Origin: Caldifarciminota bacterium UBA3073
GTDB lineage: Bacteria > Hydrothermota > UBA3073
Assembly: GCA_002366725.1 (NCBI GenBank)
Contig: DFBT01000102.1
Span: forward strand, 1-6,647
Reading direction: 5' to 3'
DNA length: 6,647 nucleotides
Shown: piece by piece, positions 1 through 5,252 of the stretch
Position numbering within the stretch: the stretch's first letter is position 1
Layout of the letters: the number at the start of each line of letters is the position of its first letter
Notes under the pieces: generated by a model
The model's database searches: none
What the model was told of the DNA's origin: nothing
Seen by the model: the letters and a program-made list of their open reading frames with translations, nothing else
Translations under genes and position numbers: made by a program

Positions 1-135
1 AATCTCAATGGGATTGCTTCGCTGCCCCTTCGCTTCCTCTTCGCTCGGAGCTTCGGAGGTTGCTTCGGCTTTGCCTCGCCCTGTTAGATAGCTTTGCATC
101 TAACGGGGCGAGCAATGACATCGCTCGCAATGACA
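1..135. repeat. Composite intergenic repeat element (CTTCG array, hairpin and GCAATGACA ends)
   Basis: Non-coding. On the plus strand, CTTCGC occurs at 17-22, 28-33 and 39-44 (exact 11-bp steps), then CTTCGG at 51-56 and 63-68 (12-bp steps), giving five degenerate units over about 17-73. A strong hairpin (75-112) follows, and then GCAATGACA appears twice, at 112-120 and 127-135, separated by TCGCTC. Read on the minus strand the element begins TGTCATTGCGAGCGATG and ends with GAAGCAATC. This resembles the GTCATTGCGAG...GAAGCAATC repeat that I recall from intergenic regions of many bacterial genomes; that link is from memory, not a search. The left part may be cut by the window edge. It is probably a non-autonomous REP- or MITE-like repeat; no transposase is present. 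Confidence 0.7.
75..112. repeat. Long perfect-stem hairpin inside the repeat element
   Basis: Positions 75-89 pair with 98-112 to give a 15-bp stem with one G-T wobble (82 with 105) and an 8-base loop at 90-97. The stem carries the GTTAGAT / ATCTAAC arms flanked by GC-rich CGCCC / GGGCG. There is no T-run directly after either arm, so it does not look like an intrinsic terminator. It is more likely a structural core of the repeat, forming in RNA or as a cruciform. Its function is unknown. Confidence 0.8.
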
Positions 136-221
136 GGTGTCCTCTTTTTTGTTATCACAACACTTTGGGACAACGTCTAATTTTTATAGGTTCTTTATTT
201 TAATCTCTCGTCCATTCCATA

Positions 222-253
222 CGGGTCTTGAGACGGAACGGATCTTGAGATGG
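222..253. repeat. Pair of 15-bp near-identical direct repeats
   Basis: CGGGTCTTGAGACGG (222-236) and CGGATCTTGAGATGG (239-253) match at 13 of 15 positions and start 17 bp apart. The core of the first copy, GTCTTGAGAC, is itself a small imperfect palindrome. The arrangement could be paired protein-binding sites or a fragment of a dispersed intergenic repeat. Nothing in the sequence decides between these. Confidence 0.55.
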
Positions 254-293
254 TTTCTTTACGCATAATCTGGGATAATTTTTGGAATTAAAA

Positions 294-323
294 AATCAGC
301 GATAATCTGCGTAAATCTGCGTC
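294..323. repeat. 10-bp tandem repeat, three units (AATCTGCGT type)
   Basis: Units AATCAGCGAT (294-303), AATCTGCGTA (304-313) and AATCTGCGTC (314-323) are directly adjacent. A diverged copy, AATCGGCGTC, lies at 349-358, and a weaker one, AATCTGGGAT, at 267-276. On the minus strand this reads GACGCAGATTTACGCAGATT, a motif I remember as a common intergenic repeat in many unrelated bacteria and archaea (memory, not a search). It lies 63-93 bp upstream of the proS start codon. Confidence 0.7.
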
Positions 324-386
324 CTAAAAAATAGAGGTTATAAGTGTAAATCGGCGTCAAAAAACCAAAAAAAGGGAGAATATCTT

Positions 387-1820
387 ATGAATAAGCTTGT
401 ATCCCAAAGGGAGGATTTTTCCGCATGGTACAACAATATTGTCCTACGGGCAGGACTTGCCGATTATGCACCCGTAAAGGGCTGCATGGTCATAAGACCT
501 TATGGTTATGGAATATGGGAGAATATACAGTCCATACTGGATAAGATGATTAAATCCGTTGGGGTGCAGAATGCGTACTTTCCCCTCTTCATCCCCGAGA
601 GTTTTATACACAAGGAAAAGGAACATCTTGCCGGTTTTTCCCCCGAACTTGCCGTGGTTACATATGGTGGTGGTAAGGAGTTGGAGGAGAAACTCGTCGT
701 GAGACCAACATCTGAAACTATCATAAACGCCATGTTCAGTAAGTGGATACAGTCCTTCAGGGATTTGCCCCTCTTGATCAATCAGTGGGCGAATATCGTA
801 AGGTGGGAGATGAGAACCAGACTTTTCCTCCGAACTACAGAATTTCTCTGGCAAGAGGGTCATACAGCCCACTCGACACACGACGAAGCGAGTGAAATGA
901 CACTCACCATGCTTTCTATTTACAGGGATTTTATGCAAAATAGCCTCTCAATACCCGTCATCTGTGGAAAGAAGACTTCATCTCAGAGATTTGCGGGCGC
1001 ACTTGAGACATATACCCTCGAGGCGATGATGGGTGATTGTAAGGCGCTTCAAATGGGTACATCGCACGATCTTGGACAAAACTTCTCGAGGGCGTTTGAT
1101 ATAACATATCAAACGAAAGAGAATAAACTCGAGTATGTATGGCAGACATCCTGGGGTGTGTCTACCCGTCTCATAGGGGCAGTTGTTATGGTGCATGGGG
1201 ATGACGATGGACTGGTTCTACCTCCCGTTATTGCGCCAATACAGGTTGTTATCATACCAATATGGAGGGGAGATGAAAAGGGAAAAATAATGGAGGCAGT
1301 TATTTCCCTTAAAAAGAGGTTAAGAGACACTACCGGGGCTTCGGGTTTGCCCTTGAGGGTCTATGTGGACACAAGGGAGGAGTTTACACCCGGGTTCAAG
1401 TTTAACGACTGGGAGATGAAAGGGGTGCCATTGAGAATAGAGATAGGACCAAGGGATATCGAGAACTCCACTGTAACGATCGCGAGGAGGGATGAGAGAA
1501 CGAGGACAACAGTGAAAAATAGCCAGGCTTTGGATTCTGTTGTGAAAACATTGGATGAAATTCAGGGGAATTTGTATTTAAGGGCAAAAAGATTTATGGA
1601 GGGTAATACTTATACTGTGAATGATTGGAACCAATTCAAGCAGAAGACGGGATTCGTTCTCTCTCACTGGTGTGGAAGCACGGAGTGCGAAGCGAACATA
1701 CAGAGTGAGACGAATATGACAATAAGATGTATTCCCATGGATGGAGAAGAGGAGAATGGCAGTTGTATTCTTTGCGGAAAACCCTCAAATAGAAGGGTTG
1801 TGTTTGCAAAAGCTTATTAG
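387..1820 (+). CDS. proS: Prolyl-tRNA synthetase, archaeal/eukaryotic type (ProS type 3)
   Basis: Cytoplasmic class II aminoacyl-tRNA synthetase that activates proline with ATP and loads it onto tRNA-Pro. The protein has 477 residues, the usual length of the short archaeal-type enzyme. Bacterial-type ProRS is about 570 residues, with an editing insertion between motifs 2 and 3 that is absent here. Visible marks: motif 1 region at about 36-70 (RPYGYGIWENIQ ... FPLFIPESF); motif 2 at about 136-160 (NIVRWE ... RTTEFLWQEGHTAH, the ProRS signature); motif 3 at about 266-283 (VVMVHGDDDGLVLPPVIAP). The anticodon-binding domain spans about 284-395. The C-terminal domain has C429, C434, C460 and C463 placed as zinc ligands, and the chain ends in AKAY, the terminal tyrosine typical of this subtype. 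The ATG start is supported by AGGGAG 8 bases upstream. apt follows after 48 bp and is probably cotranscribed. Confidence 0.97.
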   Translation: MNKLVSQREDFSAWYNNIVLRAGLADYAPVKGCMVIRPYGYGIWENIQSILDKMIKSVGVQNAYFPLFIPESFIHKEKEHLAGFSPELAVVTYGGGKELEEKLVVRPTSETIINAMFSKWIQSFRDLPLLINQWANIVRWEMRTRLFLRTTEFLWQEGHTAHSTHDEASEMTLTMLSIYRDFMQNSLSIPVICGKKTSSQRFAGALETYTLEAMMGDCKALQMGTSHDLGQNFSRAFDITYQTKENKLEYVWQTSWGVSTRLIGAVVMVHGDDDGLVLPPVIAPIQVVIIPIWRGDEKGKIMEAVISLKKRLRDTTGASGLPLRVYVDTREEFTPGFKFNDWEMKGVPLRIEIGPRDIENSTVTIARRDERTRTTVKNSQALDSVVKTLDEIQGNLYLRAKRFMEGNTYTVNDWNQFKQKTGFVLSHWCGSTECEANIQSETNMTIRCIPMDGEEENGSCILCGKPSNRRVVFAKAY

Positions 1821-1868
1821 GGTGAAAGTAAGTTTTTCAACATCTTTCAAATTTGTACTGGAGGTTGT

Positions 1869-2384
1869 ATGGAGGATTTAAAAAGGTTTATAAGGAGTAT
1901 TCCAGATTTTCCCAAGAAGGGAATACTCTTCAGAGACATTACCCCCCTTATCGGGGACGGATACGCATTTAGAGAGACGATAGATGTTCTTGTTGAGCAC
2001 TACAGAGATAAGGAGATAGACAAGATCGTATCGGCCGAGGCGAGGGGATTTATATTCAGTGGAGTGCTTGCGTATGTTCTGGATGCGGGTGTAGTTCCGG
2101 TCAGGAAACCCGGGAAACTACCCTACAAAACCCTAAGTGAAGACTATGAACTTGAATACGGGAAGAACACATTCGAGATCCACAGGGATGCGGTAAAGAA
2201 AGGCGAGAGGGTTCTCGTATTTGACGATCTTCTCGCCACGGGTGGAACGGCGTCGGCGATCTGTGGACTCGTCGAAAGATTGGGAGGCGAGATTATGGGT
2301 GTCGCATTTCTTATTGAACTTGAATCTCTCGGGGGAAGGAAAAAGTTAAAAGGCTATGACATCCATACATTGATAAAATATTGA
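1869..2384 (+). CDS. apt: Adenine phosphoribosyltransferase
   Basis: Cytoplasmic purine-salvage enzyme that makes AMP and pyrophosphate from adenine and PRPP. At 171 residues it is full length for bacterial APT. The N-terminus (about 1-30: IRSIPDFPKKGILFRDITPL) is the family's typical opening. The segment 54-64 (VSAEARGFIFS) and RKPGKLPYKT at 79-88 are conserved family blocks. The PRPP-binding loop VLVFDDLLATGGT lies at 115-127 with the two acidic residues D119-D120. GGAGG (1860-1864) lies only 4 bases before the ATG, a short but usable spacing. The gene sits 48 bp downstream of proS and shares its direction, so cotranscription is likely. Its stop codon is 11 bp from the stop of the oppositely directed MEMO-AMMECR1 gene, with no visible intrinsic terminator between them. 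The pairing with proS suggests housekeeping only. Confidence 0.96.
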   Translation: MEDLKRFIRSIPDFPKKGILFRDITPLIGDGYAFRETIDVLVEHYRDKEIDKIVSAEARGFIFSGVLAYVLDAGVVPVRKPGKLPYKTLSEDYELEYGKNTFEIHRDAVKKGERVLVFDDLLATGGTASAICGLVERLGGEIMGVAFLIELESLGGRKKLKGYDIHTLIKY

Positions 2385-2395
2385 TGATTTCCTTT

Positions 2396-3826
2396 TTATT
2401 CCTCTCCAAACACCTCTGCTTCAAATATGTAAAGCTCGGCATTCTTCCATGCATACGGCGGTAATCCCGCCTTCATAGAGACCTCCTCAAGAAAGGTTTC
2501 TATGTCCCATCCGTAGTTCGTGGCGACCTGTGGGAGTAAAAGACCCGAGAAGTGTCCCTTCACGATATATAACCCGTGTTTACCCACTTCTATTTCTTCT
2601 ATGTCCTTAATTCTTTTCAAAGGAGATAGGACGGATATCTCTATTTTGATATCGTCAAGTTCATTCTCTTTCAGCGGGGGGAATCTCGGATCAGCTATTG
2701 CAGCCTGTCTTGCCATCTCATTTATGGTCTCACAGAGGGGTTTTATTGGATATATATAACCGATACATCCGCGCAGGCGTCCGTTTTTTTCAATTGTGAC
2801 GAATGCCCCCTTCATCTCCTTTAGAACGGGAAATTCGGTTTTCGCCCGGGGAAGTGATTGTCCTTTTGCCGCGTTCTCTATAGACCTTCTTGCGATAGCG
2901 AGAAGGGTTTCCCTTTCTTCTTTCGTGAGAACACTTCGACCTTCTTGTTTCTTTGTCTTCACCTCCGCAGAACCCTTCTGCGTTTCTTTGCCGCCCTCTA
3001 TCGCTTTATATATGACGAAACTCGAATACCCAACCACATATCTACCCGGGGCACTTGTGCCCGTGACATCACTGGAATTTGTAACTCCGGTCATTACGAT
3101 ATGGTTTGCTTCAACACCTTTACAGGCGAGCATCACGGTTGTTATAGGACCGTACCCACAGGCGAGATTCCCCCCCTCAGTTGCCGCCCTGTGGAATCCT
3201 TCTGCGTCAAAGTCTCCAATAAGTTCTACGGCGGTATTGACCTTTCTTTTACACTCCGTGTAGTCATTGCCGTGGTAGAGATCCGAAGAAGCGACCAATA
3301 GAACATCATCATCTGAAAGGGATGCAAGTGCAGATGCAAGTTCTGACACGATATTCATCGATTGATTACCCATAACTATTGGGACGAGTTTAAACTCTCC
3401 AAGAACATACTGAAGAAAAGGAATCTCTACCTCCACCGAGTGCTCAACTGTATCGGCTTCTTCAACATATCCCGCGAAGTCCAGCTTTTTATAGAGGTGC
3501 TCAATGAACTCCTTATCTATTTCTACACTCCCGAGCGGTGTTCGAAAGTATCCTTCTGGCTGGATGCTTACCCCGTTAAAGTAGGCATGATGAGAGGGAC
3601 CGATTACCACCACGGTTTTATAGGTTTTTTCCTCGATCTGACGATAGGCGTGTGCGGCGGTCTGACCAGAAAAGCTGTATCCCGCATGCGGGCATATGAG
3701 TCCCCTTATCTTTCCTTTTATCGCGAGGTCATCGGCATTATCCAAGAATTTTCTTATGTCAATCTTTAATTCCCTTAAGTTGTAGGGATAGAATTTTCCC
3801 GCCACTGCCGGTTCTCTTGTAAACAT
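2396..3826 (-). CDS. MEMO-AMMECR1 fusion (AmmeMemoRadiSam system proteins B and A in one chain)
   Basis: Two modules that are often separate genes are fused here. With the ATG at 3826 the protein has 476 residues. The MEMO-like domain (about 1-275) belongs to the superfamily of extradiol ring-cleavage dioxygenases (LigB). It shows PHAGYSFSG at 46-54, GPSHH at 76-80, SSDLYHG at 180-186 and NLACGYGP at 220-227. H47, H79 and C223 align with the metal-binding H49, H81 and C244 of human MEMO1. A lysine-rich linker (about 276-299) leads to an AMMECR1 domain (about 300-476) with LRGCIG at 351-356 and ADPRFPPL at 378-385. The cellular function of both families in bacteria is unsettled; a radical-SAM protein is the usual third partner and is not in this window. 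Start choice: AAGGAGG 6 bases upstream. The frame stays open upstream to a TTG at 3934 and includes a GTG at 3895, which would add a hydrophobic leader (see findings). Last gene of the minus-strand cluster. Confidence 0.93.
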   Translation of the reverse strand: MFTREPAVAGKFYPYNLRELKIDIRKFLDNADDLAIKGKIRGLICPHAGYSFSGQTAAHAYRQIEEKTYKTVVVIGPSHHAYFNGVSIQPEGYFRTPLGSVEIDKEFIEHLYKKLDFAGYVEEADTVEHSVEVEIPFLQYVLGEFKLVPIVMGNQSMNIVSELASALASLSDDDVLLVASSDLYHGNDYTECKRKVNTAVELIGDFDAEGFHRAATEGGNLACGYGPITTVMLACKGVEANHIVMTGVTNSSDVTGTSAPGRYVVGYSSFVIYKAIEGGKETQKGSAEVKTKKQEGRSVLTKEERETLLAIARRSIENAAKGQSLPRAKTEFPVLKEMKGAFVTIEKNGRLRGCIGYIYPIKPLCETINEMARQAAIADPRFPPLKENELDDIKIEISVLSPLKRIKDIEEIEVGKHGLYIVKGHFSGLLLPQVATNYGWDIETFLEEVSMKAGLPPYAWKNAELYIFEAEVFGEE

Positions 3827-3832
3827 GTCTTG

Positions 3833-3839
3833 CCTCCTT
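3833..3839 (-). promoter_or_regulatory. Strong ribosome binding site that favours the 3826 start
   Basis: On the minus strand AAGGAGG lies 6 bases before the ATG at 3826-3824. It is the best Shine-Dalgarno match in the window and supports the start MFTREPAVAGKFYP, which is the usual N-terminus of cytosolic MEMO-family proteins. If a longer start were used, this SD would be read as codons for GGRRQ. The competing GTG at 3895-3893 has a weaker AAAGGA (3910-3905) 9 bases upstream, and the TTG at 3934 has none. Confidence 0.75.
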
Positions 3840-3911
3840 CCTCCCGCGAAAAGAAGGGATGTCAATAATAACAATATCAAATATTTTGGATACACTGATG
3901 TTGTTCCTTTT

Positions 3912-4175
3912 TTATGCTCCGACGATCTTTTCAAGGTGCTGTTTTGCCTGCTGGTTCTTTGGTTCTATCTCTACTGCCTTCTTGAAGCATACCCTTGCCT
4001 TATCCAGCTGGTTGAGGCTTTCATAAGCTATTCCCATATTATAGTAAATTTTAGGGTCATTTGGTGATAGCTTAAGCGCCCTTTCCCATGTCTTTATAGC
4101 CTCTTCATATCTCGATGAGAGAAAATTGAATTTCGCAACCTCTATGAGGTCCTCAAGTTTTGGTTCCTTTTTCAT
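3912..4175 (-). CDS. Small tetratricopeptide-repeat (TPR) protein
   Basis: An 87-residue protein made almost wholly of two TPR helix-turn-helix units, at about 8-41 and 42-75, plus a short C-terminal capping helix. The consensus small and aromatic positions are clear: the second unit has YYNMGIAYESLNQLDKARVCFKKAVEIEPKN, abbreviated here as YYNMGIAY...AVEIEPKN at 45-75, and the first has YEEAIKTWERALKLSPND at 23-40. There is no signal peptide or membrane segment, so it is probably cytosolic. TPR pairs mediate protein-protein contact; the partner is unknown. The ATG overlaps the TGA of the upstream RCK gene (ATGA at 4175-4172), which suggests translational coupling, and AAGGGG lies just upstream. 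The gene is complete, not a fragment, since it opens and closes cleanly, but two repeats are few for a stable free-standing TPR scaffold. Confidence 0.88.
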   Translation of the reverse strand: MKKEPKLEDLIEVAKFNFLSSRYEEAIKTWERALKLSPNDPKIYYNMGIAYESLNQLDKARVCFKKAVEIEPKNQQAKQHLEKIVGA

Positions 4176-4861
4176 ATTATCCCCTTCAATCTTTCTACGT
4201 CTTTGACCTTGCCGAGAACTACGAGGGTATCGCCCTTTGCTATTTCATCCTTGGATGTTGGCGCGATTCCAATCTCTTCACTGAATGTCGGTTCACCCGC
4301 CTCATCAATCCCGGGGATTTTGTGTTTTATTGCTATGACAGTGACGCCATATTTCGCCCTGAGGTTAACCTCTCCCAGGTTCTTACCGCAGAAGGCTTTG
4401 GGGGCGGCTATCTCTATTATGGAATAATCCTTTGATACGGATATGAAATCGAAGATGCCGGGTGATGCAAGGGATTCGGCAAGTCTTTCTCCCATATCCC
4501 TTTCTGGGAAAACAACTCTGTCTGCTCCTATCTTTGCGAGTATTTTGCCCTGAAGAGGATCGGTTGCCTTTGATATGACCATCGGAATGCCCATGTCTTT
4601 ACATATCATCGTTACCAGGATAGATGCCGATATGTCTTCTCCCACCGCCACTATGGCGACATCCATATCTTTAAGACCCACTTTCTGTAGGGAATTCGCA
4701 TCCGTCGCATCCAGCTGGACGGCCACGGTGGTAAACTCCGATGCTATTCGGACCTTTTCCTCGTCAGAATCAATTACAATTACTTGAAAACCCTTTTTAG
4801 AAAGAGCTCTTGCAACGGTGATTCCAAATCTTCCGAGCCCTATTACTGCGAATTGTCTCAT
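4172..4861 (-). CDS. TrkA/KtrA-family potassium channel regulator (RCK protein)
   Basis: A cytosolic gating subunit of Trk/Ktr-type potassium uptake that binds nucleotides and controls a membrane pore protein. From the ATG at 4861 it has 229 residues, close to KtrA. The Rossmann RCK_N domain (about 1-125) opens with FAVIGLGRFG and the dinucleotide-binding GLGRFG at 8-13. D31 at the end of strand 2 (VIVIDSDEEKV) should contact the ribose. VVFPERDMGERLAESL at 116-131 is the family's characteristic block. The RCK_C (TrkA-C) domain runs from about 137 to 229. The frame extends to a TTG at 4879, but that codon has no SD; the ATG has a G-run (ccccc at 4866-4870 on the plus strand) 4 bases upstream. 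No pore gene (trkH/ktrB) is adjacent, so its partner must lie elsewhere. Whether it is called trkA or ktrA cannot be decided. Confidence 0.93.
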   Translation of the reverse strand: MRQFAVIGLGRFGITVARALSKKGFQVIVIDSDEEKVRIASEFTTVAVQLDATDANSLQKVGLKDMDVAIVAVGEDISASILVTMICKDMGIPMVISKATDPLQGKILAKIGADRVVFPERDMGERLAESLASPGIFDFISVSKDYSIIEIAAPKAFCGKNLGEVNLRAKYGVTVIAIKHKIPGIDEAGEPTFSEEIGIAPTSKDEIAKGDTLVVLGKVKDVERLKGII

Positions 4862-4887
4862 AAGACCCCCGGAAATCAAATTAAAAA

Positions 4888-4910
4888 ACTAACAGACTAA
4901 CAAACTAAAT
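4888..4910. repeat. 8-bp tandem microrepeat containing the stop of the GGQ gene
   Basis: On the plus strand ACTAACAG (4888-4895), ACTAACAA (4896-4903) and a partial ACTAAAT (4904-4910) follow one another. On the minus strand this reads as repeats of TTAGT/GTTAGT. The third unit supplies the TAG stop (4907-4905) of the GGQ protein gene. The rest lies in the 43-bp spacer before the RCK gene. This may be slipped-strand duplication; no function is evident. Confidence 0.55.
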
Positions 4911-5240
4911 ATCCACTTTCTTCCTCAGTATTTTCTTTTCCGCAGTCTTCTTTTTCTCTTTTAATATCTCTTCTCTCACATGGGTGGGCGGTTTCGTCGG
5001 TATCCTTTTGGGTTTCTTCCTGTTCAGTTCGGCGAGTCTCTTCTGTAATTCGAGGAGTGCCGACTTTTTGTTCAATGCCTGCGAGCGATATCTGGTTGAT
5101 ATAACAGTTATTCCCGATTTCGGATGGTATATCCTGACAGCGGTATCTCTCTTGTTCTTTCTCTGTCCGCCGGGTCCACTGCTTTTAAAGAATGTTATCT
5201 TTATTTGCCCTTCTATGGCATTTAAATCTGCCGAAGGCAT
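4905..5240 (-). CDS. Small GGQ release-factor-like protein (ArfB / RF-1 domain family)
   Basis: A 111-residue RF-1 domain protein. The catalytic GGQ is at 24-26 within SSGPGGQRKNK (20-30), where the glutamine promotes hydrolysis of peptidyl-tRNA. Next come TAVRIYHPKSGI (33-44) and the RSQALNKKSALLELQKRL block (52-69), both typical of the family. There are no codon-recognition domains, so it cannot act as a standard RF1/RF2; a role in rescuing stalled ribosomes, as for ArfB, is the likely reading. The C-terminus (about 73-111) is rich in Lys and Arg, like the ArfB tail that enters the empty mRNA channel, but the protein is shorter than E. coli ArfB (140 residues). The ATG at 5240 has only a purine run and no clear SD. 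It lies 12 bp after the epimerase stop, so re-initiation or coupling is plausible. Confidence 0.88.
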   Translation of the reverse strand: MPSADLNAIEGQIKITFFKSSGPGGQRKNKRDTAVRIYHPKSGITVISTRYRSQALNKKSALLELQKRLAELNRKKPKRIPTKPPTHVREEILKEKKKTAEKKILRKKVDI

Positions 5241-5252
5241 CTTTTTTCAGTC

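Larger units (their letters stand above)
136..386. other. Non-coding leader upstream of proS
   Basis: No plausible gene is seen on either strand. The stretch holds two smaller repeat sets (222-253 and 294-323) and AT-rich sequence. I looked for sigma-70-like promoters: TTGAGA (245-250) with CATAAT (264-269) has only a 13-bp spacer, TTGGAA (282-287) with GATAAT (301-306) also 13, and TTGGGA (165-170) with TATAGG (185-190) only 14. None is convincing. The proS promoter should lie here but cannot be placed. The ribosome binding site AGGGAG (373-378) sits 8 bases before the proS ATG. Confidence 0.6.

Noticed and set aside
1..135. CRISPR-like array in the left-edge repeats
   Set aside because: Units are 11-12 bp with no spacers of CRISPR size, and no cas gene is present.
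140..386. Sigma-70 promoter for proS
   Set aside because: Every -35/-10-like pair found had a spacer of 13-14 or more than 20 bp, so none was good enough to report.
444..938. 164-codon open frame on the minus strand inside proS
   Set aside because: It lies fully antisense to a strongly recognised synthetase, has no family resemblance, and is explained by the codon bias of proS.
1821..1868. Terminator or regulatory hairpin between proS and apt (TGAAAG at 1823-1828 with CTTTCA at 1844-1849)
   Set aside because: Only 6 AT-rich pairs around a 15-base loop, with no T-run after it; too weak to call.
2796..3769. Three plus-strand open frames of 135-155 codons opposite the MEMO-AMMECR1 gene
   Set aside because: They are antisense to a gene with clear conserved motifs, overlap each other in different frames, and show no recognisable domain or good ribosome site.
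3827..3911. Internal promoter for the MEMO-AMMECR1 gene (TATTAT at 3870-3865)
   Set aside because: There is no -35-like sequence 16-18 bp upstream of the -10-like hexamer; the nearby TTGACA has no -10 after 17 bp.
3827..3934. TTG at 3934 as start of the MEMO-AMMECR1 gene
   Set aside because: No Shine-Dalgarno sequence precedes it and it would overlap the TPR gene by 23 bp; the ATG at 3826 has AAGGAGG at ideal spacing.
4862..4879. TTG at 4879 as start of the RCK gene
   Set aside because: It adds only six residues before the typical family N-terminus MRQFAVIGLG, and it has no SD.
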